5,359 nucleotides of DNA from an uncultured Planctomycetaceae bacterium (GCA_947307005.1 CAMZHY010000277.1:1-5359), one strand, 5' to 3'; positions 1 to 5,359 are shown, numbered from the stretch's first letter. Made by a program: numbers and translations. Notes: a model not told the origin generated them from the letters alone.

Positions 1-154
1 GTCGTTTACAAGTCTTTTCGACGATTTTTTGTAGCAATTTCGCTTGACAGTCCCGTAACAGCGGGCGACGCGACCTTTTGGATATGACTCAGGGAATCAA
101 GACAAACAACAAAAAGAAGACGTCGAGAGAAATTTTATTCGACTGCGCGAAACA

Positions 155-170
155 ATCCCGCTCGGGGGAT
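155..170 (-). terminator. Weak hairpin downstream of the tRNA, possible 3' end
   Basis: A perfect 5-bp inverted repeat (ATCCC / GGGAT, 6-nt loop) begins 18 nt beyond the tRNA 3' end. On the minus strand it is followed by TGTTTCG, a poor U tract. It could end or protect the transcript that carries the tRNA, but the stem is short and this may be chance. The rest of 1-187 shows no gene-like reading frame and no RNA gene that I recognise. Confidence 0.25.
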
Positions 171-187
171 CGCCGGGTAAGAATAAA

Positions 188-261
188 TATCCCCGACAGG
201 ATTCGAACCTGCGACCTACGGTTTAGGAAACCGTCGCTCTATCCAACTGAGCTACGGGGAC
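188..261 (-). tRNA. tRNA-Arg (anticodon CCT)
   Basis: The minus strand folds into a full 74-nt cloverleaf. The 7-bp acceptor stem (GTCCCCG / CGGGGAT) has a G-U closing pair. A 4-bp D stem (GCTC/GAGC) carries the loop AGTTGGATA. The anticodon stem ACGGT/ACCGT carries the loop TTCCTAA, which puts CCT at positions 34-36. The variable loop is 5 nt, and the T arm has the standard TTCGAAT loop. Anticodon CCT reads the arginine codon AGG. The discriminator base is A and no CCA is encoded, so CCA must be added by tRNA nucleotidyltransferase. It lies 50 nt downstream of galE on the same strand with no clear terminator between them, so read-through from galE is possible. No promoter of its own was evident. 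Confidence 0.96.
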
Positions 262-311
262 GCGCGAGGGAAGGGGACGGAACGCTCGGAGGGAAACGTC
301 CGAAAAGCCCG

Positions 312-1325
312 TTAATCGCGATATCCGTTAGGATTTTTGCGTTGCCAATTATACGCGTCGCGGCACATGTCGTCAAGTCCGAGGGTCGCCTTCCACTCCA
401 ACTCGCTGTTTGCGAGGGACGGATCGGCGTAGCTCGTCGCGACGTCGCCGGGACGCCGGTCGACGATTTTGTAAGGAATTTCGACGTTGTTGACGCGCTT
501 GAACGCGTTAATCATATCGAAGACGCTGTATCCATGCCCCGTCCCGAGATTGTATGTTCGAACGCCTTCCTTCATGTGCTGGAACGCCGCGACGTGCCCC
601 TTCGCGAGATCGACGACGTGGATGAAGTCGCGCACGCCGGTTCCGTCGGGCGTCGGATAGTCGTTGCCGAAGACTCTGAGGAGCGGCAGCCGTCCGACGG
701 CGACTTGGCAGACGTAGGGCGCGAGGTTGTTCGGCTCTCCGTAGGGGTCTTCGCCAATCTCGCCGCTCGGATGCGCCCCGACAGGGTTGAAGTACCGAAG
801 AAGCGTCGCGGAAACGCCGGGCGTCGCGTTCGCGTAGTCCCTGAGAATCTGCTCGATCATGTACTTCGTCCACCCGTAAGGGTTCGTGCAGCCGCCCGTC
901 GGCGCGTCCTCTTTGAAAGGAACGTTCTCGGAAACGCCGTAAACCGTCGCTGACGAACTGAAAACGATCCCGCGAACGTCGTATTCGCGCATGAGTTCGC
1001 AGACGACGAGCGCCGAATCAAGGTTGTTGCGATAATACTCGACCGGCTTCTTCACCGATTCGCCGACCGCTTTGTAGCCCGCGAAATGAACGACCGCGTC
1101 GAGTCGATGCTCGTCGAATATCTTGCGCGTCGCGTCCTTGTCGCAAACGTCCGCTTCGTAAAGCGCGACGCTTTTGCCGGTGATCTGTTCAACGCGTTTA
1201 ATCGCTTTCGGAGAGCTGTTGCTGAAATTATCGACGACGACGACGTCGATTCCCGCTTCAAGGAACTCGACTGCGGTGTGCGAACCAATGTATCCGGCGC
1301 CGCCGGTAAGAAGGACTTTCGCCAT
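312..1325 (-). CDS. galE: UDP-glucose 4-epimerase (GalE)
   Basis: GalE interconverts UDP-glucose and UDP-galactose in the cytoplasm with tightly bound NAD+ (Leloir pathway, galactose supply for surface glycans). The protein is an extended short-chain dehydrogenase of 337 aa, almost the length of E. coli GalE (338). The N-terminal Rossmann motif TGGAGYIGSH is at residues 7-16. SSSATVYG at 123-130 holds the catalytic serine/threonine region. The YxxxK pair is Tyr150 and Lys154 in NPYGWTKYM. The family blocks NNLAPYVCQVAVG (about 199-211), FGNDYPTPDGTGVRDFIHV, YNLGTG and the C-terminal NPNGY follow. The reading frame continues upstream to 1352, but the ATG at 1325 is chosen because it gives the family start MAKVLLTGG and has GAGAG 7 nt upstream; the ATG at 1352 has no ribosome binding site. 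The residue aligned with E. coli Tyr299 is serine, which may widen substrate range. The tRNA-Arg gene follows on the same strand. Confidence 0.96.
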   Translation of the reverse strand: MAKVLLTGGAGYIGSHTAVEFLEAGIDVVVVDNFSNSSPKAIKRVEQITGKSVALYEADVCDKDATRKIFDEHRLDAVVHFAGYKAVGESVKKPVEYYRNNLDSALVVCELMREYDVRGIVFSSSATVYGVSENVPFKEDAPTGGCTNPYGWTKYMIEQILRDYANATPGVSATLLRYFNPVGAHPSGEIGEDPYGEPNNLAPYVCQVAVGRLPLLRVFGNDYPTPDGTGVRDFIHVVDLAKGHVAAFQHMKEGVRTYNLGTGHGYSVFDMINAFKRVNNVEIPYKIVDRRPGDVATSYADPSLANSELEWKATLGLDDMCRDAYNWQRKNPNGYRD

Positions 1326-1482
1326 GGTAAAACTCTCGGTGTAATGAGACAAAATAAGGCGCCCTAAGTTGTTTATTCGCTAGAACAACCTAAGGAACGC
1401 CGAAAGACTTCGGAACCCTGCGATGGAATTCTCTGCAAACGCCGACCGTCAGGCTAACGCGCCTGCGAAATAGTCGCTATTT
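1326..1482 (-). other. Intergenic region with several small hairpins
   Basis: This 157-nt gap separates the methyltransferase stop from the galE start. Directly after the methyltransferase stop, on the minus strand, comes a 6-bp hairpin AAATAG / CTATTT with a 3-nt loop (1468-1482). Next comes CAGGC / GCCTG with a 6-nt loop (1450-1465), and further on CCGAA / TTCGG with a 4-nt loop (1400-1413). None is followed by a T run, so a classical intrinsic terminator is not seen. I found no convincing -35/-10 pair for galE here. The region may hold an unrecognised galE promoter or a processed junction within one transcript. Confidence 0.4.
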
Positions 1483-2400
1483 TCAGAATCCAATTCTTCT
1501 TGCGATTCTTCTCGTAACTTTTCCGACGAGCTTTTTCGCAAATCCACATTCCTCAGACTTTTGGTTTTGCGCGGCGAGGTAGCGGAGGGAATTTTGATTC
1601 ATAACGACCGCTTTCTCGTAAATCCAAAGAGATTCCTGAGGATAATGTCGAGTGATAACGTTGTTATAAGCGCGAAGTTGTTCTTCGTCGAGTCCACTCA
1701 GCCAATTTTGTGTTAACGCCCCAAAAACATTATTGACGTGTTTAAGAGTGTCCTCCGTAATTCTAAAAGCTCCCGTGTTAGGATAATAATCAGGCGCTCG
1801 CGTTTCGTCCGTATTGACGTATTTATCGGCTACAACGCTATTGAACAGAACGTTGCTCGCAATATTGTAGGGCGAAGGCGGAAATTTTTGATTTTGGCGA
1901 ATATCGTGAAGGCAGACGACGGCGTTGGGCGCTAGAAAGGGAAGAGCGACTAGGAAATCTAACGCTTCGCCCGGCAACGTGTGCGCCGTGTCTAAAATCA
2001 GAAAATCAAAACTGCCTTCGCTGGCGAGCGTTTCAATGACTTGCGGCAAGACGACTCCTCCGTAGAGACGATAATCCTTCACGTCCAAAAGTTCGGCCGC
2101 TTTCTTTCCCAAATAGCCAATTTCACATTGAGAACCGTCGTACGCTTGGGTTAAAATATCGACGGAACGCATAGAGAAGGACGTTCCTAATTCCTTCATA
2201 CATTGTAAAATAACGGCGGTCGTTCCGCCGTTGGATACGCCAACTTCTAGAATCCTACTCGGCGTAAACGTCTTGAGAAGTCCCGAAATAAACGCGGAAT
2301 CAAAGTCGTACATTTTAATACCGGAAGATATTTCCGGAATTTTAGAGACGATAGCGTTTCTCGGATTTCGGTTGAGCGTGATTTTGTCAACAGAGTACAT
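1483..2400 (-). CDS. Class I SAM-dependent methyltransferase-like protein
   Basis: A 305-aa protein that looks like a Rossmann-fold methyltransferase of the Methyltransf_24 / cephalosporin-hydroxylase-like (CmcI) type, often linked to modification of glycans or small metabolites. Motif I, the SAM-binding glycine loop, is LEVGVSNGGTT at residues 51-61. SVDIL at 79-83 fits the acidic end of strand 2 (Asp81). FDFLILDTAH at 131-140 (Asp137, His140) and VCLHDI at 162-167 (His165, Asp166) match the D-x-x-H and HD blocks of this family. The C-terminus (289-305) is strongly basic, with six Lys/Arg in KKLVGKVTRRIARR, and could bind membrane or nucleic acid. No signal peptide is seen. The substrate is unknown; galE downstream hints at a glycan. 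Base composition is much lower in GC (38-43 % in two sampled lines) than the neighbours, which suggests transfer. No Shine-Dalgarno site precedes the ATG at 2400; Met30 is a less likely alternative start because the promoter and the long N-terminal frame favour the first. Confidence 0.8.
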   Translation of the reverse strand: MYSVDKITLNRNPRNAIVSKIPEISSGIKMYDFDSAFISGLLKTFTPSRILEVGVSNGGTTAVILQCMKELGTSFSMRSVDILTQAYDGSQCEIGYLGKKAAELLDVKDYRLYGGVVLPQVIETLASEGSFDFLILDTAHTLPGEALDFLVALPFLAPNAVVCLHDIRQNQKFPPSPYNIASNVLFNSVVADKYVNTDETRAPDYYPNTGAFRITEDTLKHVNNVFGALTQNWLSGLDEEQLRAYNNVITRHYPQESLWIYEKAVVMNQNSLRYLAAQNQKSEECGFAKKLVGKVTRRIARRIGF

Positions 2401-2466
2401 AAGACTGGCGAGTGATTAAAACGAGGATAGGATGCTAAAATAGATTATGTTCCAATAATGATTTGG

Positions 2467-2494
2467 ATTATACGGCGCGACTTTTTGACGTCAA
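2467..2494 (-). promoter_or_regulatory. Sigma70-type promoter for the methyltransferase gene
   Basis: On the minus strand TTGACG (2494-2489) is followed after 16 nt by a perfect TATAAT (2472-2467). This is the best promoter match in the window. Transcription would begin near 2460 and leave a leader of about 60 nt before the ATG at 2400. Divergent to it lies the promoter region of the glycerate kinase gene. Confidence 0.62.
2485..2494. promoter_or_regulatory. 10-bp palindrome TTGACGTCAA over the -35 element
   Basis: TTGACGTCAA is a perfect 10-bp inverted repeat that contains the whole -35 hexamer of the minus-strand promoter. A dimeric regulator bound here would block that promoter. No regulator gene is present in the window, so the operator role is inference only; a palindromic -35 can also arise by chance. 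Confidence 0.28.
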
Positions 2495-2532
2495 TAGCGT
2501 GATTTGAATTGAGAAAACCTTGTCCGGCGGTT

Positions 2533-2544
2533 GTAAACTTTTAC
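2533..2544. promoter_or_regulatory. Short palindrome upstream of the kinase promoter
   Basis: GTAAA-CT-TTTAC has 5-bp arms and a 2-nt centre. It ends 2 nt before the putative -35 of the glycerate kinase promoter, a usual place for an operator. It is short and AT-rich, so the call is weak. Confidence 0.2.
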
Positions 2545-2546
2545 CG

Positions 2547-2575
2547 TTGAAATCGACCAATCGTTTGCATATTGT
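2547..2575 (+). promoter_or_regulatory. Possible promoter of the glycerate kinase-permease operon
   Basis: TTGAAA (2547-2552), a 17-nt spacer and TATTGT (2570-2575) give a moderate sigma70-like match. A better -10 by sequence, TATAAA at 2578-2583, has only a poor -35 (TCGACC at 2553-2558, 19-nt spacer). Either would give a leader of about 40-50 nt. AAAGGAG at 2581-2587 looks like a Shine-Dalgarno site but has no ATG, GTG or TTG in range behind it; it sits about where transcription would start. Confidence 0.4.
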
Positions 2576-2629
2576 CTTATAAAGGAGACGCGCGACGTTA
2601 CAGCGGCTTTTTTAACGCGAGGGCGTTCT

Positions 2630-3796
2630 ATGAGATTACTTTTTGCTTCCGATTCGTTCAAAGGTTCCCTTTCGAGCGAAGAAACCGCCGATATGTTAAC
2701 GCGCGCGGCGCGGGAAGTTTTTGGCGACGTCGAGTGTGAGAGCGTCGTCGTCGCCGACGGCGGCGAAGGGGCGACGGACGCGATTCTCGCCGCGTCGGGA
2801 GGCGTTAAACGCGTCGTCGGCGCGCATGATCCGCTAATGACGCCGATTCAAGCGAGCTACGGGGCGTTAAAGGACGGTCGGGCGATTATCGAAGCGGCGT
2901 CCGCTTCGGGGCTGACGCTCGTTCCTCGCGATAGCCGCGATCCCCTTGAAGCGACTTCATACGGAACCGGCGAGCTAATCCGCGACGCGCTTGAGCAAGG
3001 GCGGCGCGATATCGCGCTGGCGCTCGGCGGAGTCGCGACCGTCGACGGCGGGATGGGGTGCGGTCGGGCGCTGGGCGCGCGTTTTCTCGACGCGTCAGGA
3101 AACGAACTTGAAGGACGCGGGCGCGATTTGGAGCGCGTCGCGGAGATCGACGTCTCGGAACTCGATCCGCGACTCGGCGACGCGCGTGTAACCGTCATGA
3201 ACGACGTGACGAACCCTTTGACCGGGGTTCGGGGCGCGGCGCGCGTTTTCGGTCCGCAGAAGGGCGCGACGCCGGAAGTCGTCGAACGCCTTGAGCGCGG
3301 GATGGTCAATTACGCGGCGGCGCTTCGTCGGAATTTTGGCGTCGATCCTAACGAGATCGTCGGGGGCGGCGCGGCGGGCGGACTCGGCGCGTTCGCGGCG
3401 CTGTTCCTCAAGGGCGCGATGAAGTCGGGAATCGACGTCGTCTTAGATCTCGTCGATTTTGACTCGCGACTTCAGGGCGTCGACCTCGTCGTGACCGGAG
3501 AAGGACGAACGGACGAACAGAGCCGTTTCGGCAAGGTCGTTCAAGGAGTCGGTCGTCGCGCGAAGAAATTGGGAATCCCAGCCGTCGCGCTCTCCGGTTC
3601 TCTCGGCGAGGGCGCGGCGGCTCTTTTCGACGATGGGATCGAGTCTTTCGCGACGACGGTCGACGCGCCGACGTCGTTGGAGTCGGCGATGGCTCGGGCG
3701 AAGGAACTCTATTATTTCGGCGCGATCCGGATGTTCCGTCTCGTTCGCGTCGGAATGAGAATTGCTGATAAGACAGCCGCCCTTCAAACCGATTGA
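2630..3796 (+). CDS. Glycerate kinase (GarK/GlxK family)
   Basis: This cytoplasmic enzyme phosphorylates D-glycerate with ATP; the GarK/GlxK family (PF02595) normally gives 2-phosphoglycerate, which enters lower glycolysis. The 388-aa length fits the family (E. coli enzymes about 381). Family blocks run in order: ASDSFKGSLS at residues 6-15, VADGGEGATD (41-50), EAASASGLTLVP (88-99), ATSYGTGELI (108-117), GGVATVDGG (133-141), NDVTNPLTGVRGAARVFGPQKGA (191-213, in two adjoining blocks), GGGAAGGLGAF (246-256) and TGEGRTDEQSRFGK (289-302). The loop GGVATVDGG differs from the GGSATNDGG seen in E. coli-like members. The ATG at 2630 is supported by the family N-terminus and by GAGGG at 2619-2623, 6 nt upstream. 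A permease gene follows after 27 nt, which points to uptake and activation of glycerate. Which carbon is phosphorylated cannot be told from sequence alone. Confidence 0.94.
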   Translation: MRLLFASDSFKGSLSSEETADMLTRAAREVFGDVECESVVVADGGEGATDAILAASGGVKRVVGAHDPLMTPIQASYGALKDGRAIIEAASASGLTLVPRDSRDPLEATSYGTGELIRDALEQGRRDIALALGGVATVDGGMGCGRALGARFLDASGNELEGRGRDLERVAEIDVSELDPRLGDARVTVMNDVTNPLTGVRGAARVFGPQKGATPEVVERLERGMVNYAAALRRNFGVDPNEIVGGGAAGGLGAFAALFLKGAMKSGIDVVLDLVDFDSRLQGVDLVVTGEGRTDEQSRFGKVVQGVGRRAKKLGIPAVALSGSLGEGAAALFDDGIESFATTVDAPTSLESAMARAKELYYFGAIRMFRLVRVGMRIADKTAALQTD

Positions 3797-3801
3797 TCGG
3801 T
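3788..3801 (+). other. Small hairpin over the kinase stop codon
   Basis: ACCGA-TTGA-TCGGT is a perfect 5-bp stem with a 4-nt loop; the TGA stop codon lies within the loop. It is followed by CGTTTAAAAGGAG. The stem is too short and the T run too poor for a real terminator. It might tune the kinase-to-permease ratio by RNA stability or partial attenuation, or be chance. Confidence 0.25.
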
Positions 3802-3823
3802 CGTTTAAAAGGAGAAACAACAA

Positions 3824-5089
3824 GTGACGCCCCCGAGCTTCAGTTCATTTGGCGCTCTTATAGGACTTGTCGTCGCGATCTTTCTGATCATCTTTAACGC
3901 GCCGCCCTTTTACGCCCTTATTCTTGGCGCGATTTTAGGCGGCGTTCTCGGCGGCGGCGGACTCGACGCGACGGTCTCTTCGATGGTTTGGGGAATTCAC
4001 GGGATGACGCGTCCGATCTTTCTCATCCTTACCTCGGGCGTTCTTGTCGGGGCGATGATTAAATCGGGGTCGACGGAGAAAATCGCCGAAACGATCGTCA
4101 AGGCGTTTGGAGCGAGACGCGCGATTTCCGCGATCGCCCTCGCCGCGACGCTTCTTTGCGTCGCGGGCGTTTTTGTCGATATCGCGCTGATAGCGGTCGC
4201 GCCGGTCGCGCTTGCCGTCGGACGAAAGGCGAACCTGAATAAAGAAAGCGTCGCGCTCGCAATGCTCGGCGGCGGCAAGGCGGGGAACCTTATTTCGCCG
4301 AATCCGAGCACGATCGCGACGGCGGAAGCGTTCAACGTCGAACTGACGTCGCTCATGGCGAAGAGTCTCCTTCCCGCGATCGCCGCGTTCCTCATGACGA
4401 TTCTGCTGGCGCGACTTCTTGCGCGCAGGAAAAACGGACAAATCATTAGACTAATCGACGTTGAGGACTCGTCTGGAAGTCTCCCGTCCTTTGCGGCGGC
4501 GGCAACCGGGCCGTTCGTCGCGCTATTTCTCTTGTTGTCGCGTCCTCTCTTTGGAATTTCCGTCGATCCCATCGTCGCGCTGCCGGCGGGGGGATTGGCG
4601 TGTCTTATCGCCACAAGGCGCTTTCGGGAGACGTTTGAGACGACGAAATACGGTCTTTCTCGAGTTTCGGGCGTCGCGATTCTATTTATCGGGACGGGCG
4701 CCGTCGCGGGAATAATCGGCTCGTCGACGTTGGAGCAAGATTTTGTCAAAACGCTTCACGCGCTCCATGTTCACGCGTATATGATCGCGCCGCTCGCGGG
4801 CGTTCTTCTTTCCGGCGCGACAGCGTCGACGACGGCGGGCGCGACGTTAGCCGCGCAGACGTTTGCGGGGACGTTAACCGATCAAGGGATCGCGTCTCTT
4901 GACGCCGCGTCGATGATAAACTCCGGCGCGACGACGTTGAACTCTTTTCCACACGGCGCGTTCTTCTTGGCGACGGCGGACGCGACGTATATGTCCTTCG
5001 GCAAAAGACTGCGGTTAATCCCCTACGAGGCGCTCGTCGGCGCGACGAGCGCGATTGCGGCGACGGTTCTCTATTTGCTTAACGCGTAA
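3824..5089 (+). CDS. GntP-family permease, probable glycerate transporter
   Basis: An integral inner-membrane protein of 421 aa, slightly short for the GntP family of gluconate/hydroxy-acid:H+ symporters (usually about 440-450). Around 11-12 hydrophobic stretches are visible, for example near residues 10-27, 29-46, 62-79, 101-131, 181-198, 225-241, 247-264, 281-300, 316-333, 363-385 and 400-419. The likely substrate region is GGGKAGNLISPNPSTIATA (149-167), matching the conserved proline-rich loop of the family. SGATTLNSFPHGAFF (367-381) matches the SGATTLDTLPHNGA-type block near the C-terminus. The GTG start at 3824 has AAGGAG at 3809-3814, 9 nt upstream, stronger than the kinase's own site. 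Placement behind a glycerate kinase suggests D-glycerate as substrate, but gluconate, citrate or a hydroxybutyrate cannot be excluded. It probably shares the kinase promoter. Confidence 0.85.
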   Translation: MTPPSFSSFGALIGLVVAIFLIIFNAPPFYALILGAILGGVLGGGGLDATVSSMVWGIHGMTRPIFLILTSGVLVGAMIKSGSTEKIAETIVKAFGARRAISAIALAATLLCVAGVFVDIALIAVAPVALAVGRKANLNKESVALAMLGGGKAGNLISPNPSTIATAEAFNVELTSLMAKSLLPAIAAFLMTILLARLLARRKNGQIIRLIDVEDSSGSLPSFAAAATGPFVALFLLLSRPLFGISVDPIVALPAGGLACLIATRRFRETFETTKYGLSRVSGVAILFIGTGAVAGIIGSSTLEQDFVKTLHALHVHAYMIAPLAGVLLSGATASTTAGATLAAQTFAGTLTDQGIASLDAASMINSGATTLNSFPHGAFFLATADATYMSFGKRLRLIPYEALVGATSAIAATVLYLLNA

Positions 5090-5098
5090 TCGTATTTT

Positions 5099-5130
5099 TT
5101 CGCCGCGACGTTTCTTCCCAAGACGGCGAA
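5099..5130 (+). other. Hairpin downstream of the permease gene
   Basis: TTCGCCG and CGGCGAA form a perfect 7-bp stem beginning 10 nt after the permease stop. The 18-nt loop can itself pair TCTT with AAGA. There is a T run before the stem but none after it, so it does not look like a standard intrinsic terminator. It may act as a 3' stabiliser or a weak end for the operon transcript. Confidence 0.3.
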
Positions 5131-5163
5131 GAATTCGACTCAAACGGGAACAAACGGCGATAC

Positions 5164-5194
5164 AAAAAGGGCGCCGTTGTGAAACGACGCCCTT
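5164..5194 (-). terminator. Intrinsic terminator of the chaperonin-like gene
   Basis: On the minus strand AAGGGCG / CGCCCTT forms a 7-bp stem (5167-5173 with 5188-5194). It continues after one mismatch as CGTT/AACG around a GTGA-type tetraloop. The stem is followed on the minus strand by a T run (complement of AAAAA at 5164-5168), as in a classical intrinsic terminator. It lies about 60 nt past the stop codon at 5256. A further 6-bp hairpin (CGGGAC / GTCCCG, 5217-5235) stands between. On the plus strand the hairpin lacks a T run, so it would end permease transcripts less well. Confidence 0.75.
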
Positions 5195-5255
5195 CGCTGT
5201 TCATTCCGGATAGACCCGGGACGGAAACGGTCCCGCAGGATTGGCGCTTAGGAGA

Positions 5256-5359
5256 TCAGTAGCCGCGCATGCCGCCCATGCCGCCCATCATACCGCCCAT
5301 GCCTCCCATCATGCCGCCGCCGTAGCCGCCCATGCCGCCGCCGTAGCCGCCCATGCCGC
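5256..5359 (-). CDS. C-terminal end of a Gly/Met/Tyr-rich protein, possibly GroEL
   Basis: Only the last 33 complete codons and the TGA stop (5258-5256) are inside the window; the gene continues past the right edge. The tail is composed of Gly, Met and Tyr plus one Arg: two GGY-containing units, then GGMM, GGM, GGMM, GGM, GGM and the end RGY. Flexible Gly-Gly-Met tails are typical of bacterial GroEL chaperonins, where they project into the cavity of the ring. The tyrosines and the terminal Arg-Gly-Tyr are unusual for GroEL, so a second chaperonin copy or an unrelated glycine-rich protein, such as an RNA-binding or surface protein, is possible. The frame is supported by the stop, by a clean repeat pattern and by the terminator behind it. 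The catalytic or folded part is not visible. Confidence 0.55.
   Translation of the reverse strand, partial: GMGGYGGGMGGYGGGMMGGMGGMMGGMGGMRGY
5311..5359 (-). repeat. 21-bp in-frame tandem repeat in the protein tail
   Basis: A 21-bp unit, beginning ATGCCGCCGCCGTAGCCGCC on the plus strand, is repeated exactly at 5311 and 5332 and starts again at 5353, where the window ends. Because 21 is a multiple of three it encodes a perfect seven-residue repeat (MGGYGGG) on the minus strand. From 5262 to 5310 the tail goes on as looser 9-bp GGM-type units. Such a repeat can gain or lose copies by slippage without breaking the frame. Confidence 0.9.

Noticed and set aside
44..49. Perfect TTGACA -35 hexamer on the plus strand
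   Set aside because: The expected -10 position (67-72) reads GACGCG, and no plus-strand gene follows.
188..261. tRNA-Arg gene as an integration site for a mobile element
   Set aside because: No integrase, no second copy of the tRNA 3' end and no phage-like genes in the window.
78..953. Long plus-strand open frame of 291 codons
   Set aside because: It runs antisense across the tRNA-Arg gene and galE. Part of its product is the well-known false peptide made by translating the complement of a tRNA. It exists because of the codon bias of galE.
1325..1352. Earlier ATG giving a nine-residue N-terminal extension of GalE
   Set aside because: No ribosome binding site, and the extension lies outside the family N-terminus, which begins directly before the Rossmann strand.
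1086..1367. Plus-strand open frame opposite the galE N-terminus
   Set aside because: No ribosome binding site or recognisable domain; its codons mirror those of galE.
1363..1396. CCTAAG repeats with a GTTGTT / AACAAC inverted repeat upstream of galE
   Set aside because: The pairing is only 6 bp with a 10-nt loop and is broken beyond that; no known element has this form, so it is not listed as a regulatory site.
3997..4749. Minus-strand open frame of 250 codons within the permease gene
   Set aside because: Arg/Ser/Ala-rich low-complexity product opposite a clear membrane protein; typical antisense shadow in GC-rich coding DNA. The same holds for 3935-4441 and 2857-3309 on the minus strand.

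Overview
The window is a chromosome-like stretch of a bacterium with mostly GC-rich genes (sampled lines of the kinase, permease and galE genes run from about 60 to 80 % GC) and a clear preference for GCG, GAC and GTC codons. The taxon cannot be fixed from sequence alone. A planctomycete-like bacterium is a weak guess based on base composition, tRNA genes without encoded CCA, and the patchy use of Shine-Dalgarno sites. There is no sign of phage, integrase, transposase, CRISPR array or toxin-antitoxin module.

Left part, all on the minus strand and read right to left. A gene for a SAM-dependent methyltransferase-like protein (1483-2400) is followed by galE for UDP-glucose 4-epimerase (312-1325), then a tRNA-Arg with anticodon CCT (188-261). 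The methyltransferase gene is markedly AT-richer than its neighbours and has a near-consensus sigma70-type promoter (TTGACG, 16 nt, TATAAT) in front of it. GalE supplies UDP-galactose, and by its gate residue perhaps also UDP-GalNAc, for surface glycans. The methyltransferase may act on such a glycan, but that link rests only on the neighbourhood. Positions 1-187 hold no gene that I can support.

Centre and right, plus strand. After a 229-nt divergent promoter region come a glycerate kinase (2630-3796) and a GntP-family permease (3824-5089). They are 27 nt apart and the second gene has a strong ribosome binding site. Together they look like an uptake-and-phosphorylation unit: the permease brings in a small hydroxy acid, most likely D-glycerate, and the kinase makes phosphoglycerate for lower glycolysis.

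Right edge, minus strand. The last 33 codons of a Gly/Met/Tyr-rich protein tail (5256-5357) are present. They resemble a GroEL C-terminal tail but carry an in-frame 21-bp tandem repeat that adds tyrosines. A good intrinsic terminator for this gene lies at 5164-5194, between the convergent permease and chaperonin-like genes.

Most of this is ordinary housekeeping and sugar metabolism. I do not see a convincing new multi-gene system. The best leads are the serine at the GalE substrate gate, the AT-rich methyltransferase with its palindrome-overlapped promoter, and the tyrosine repeats in the chaperonin-like tail.
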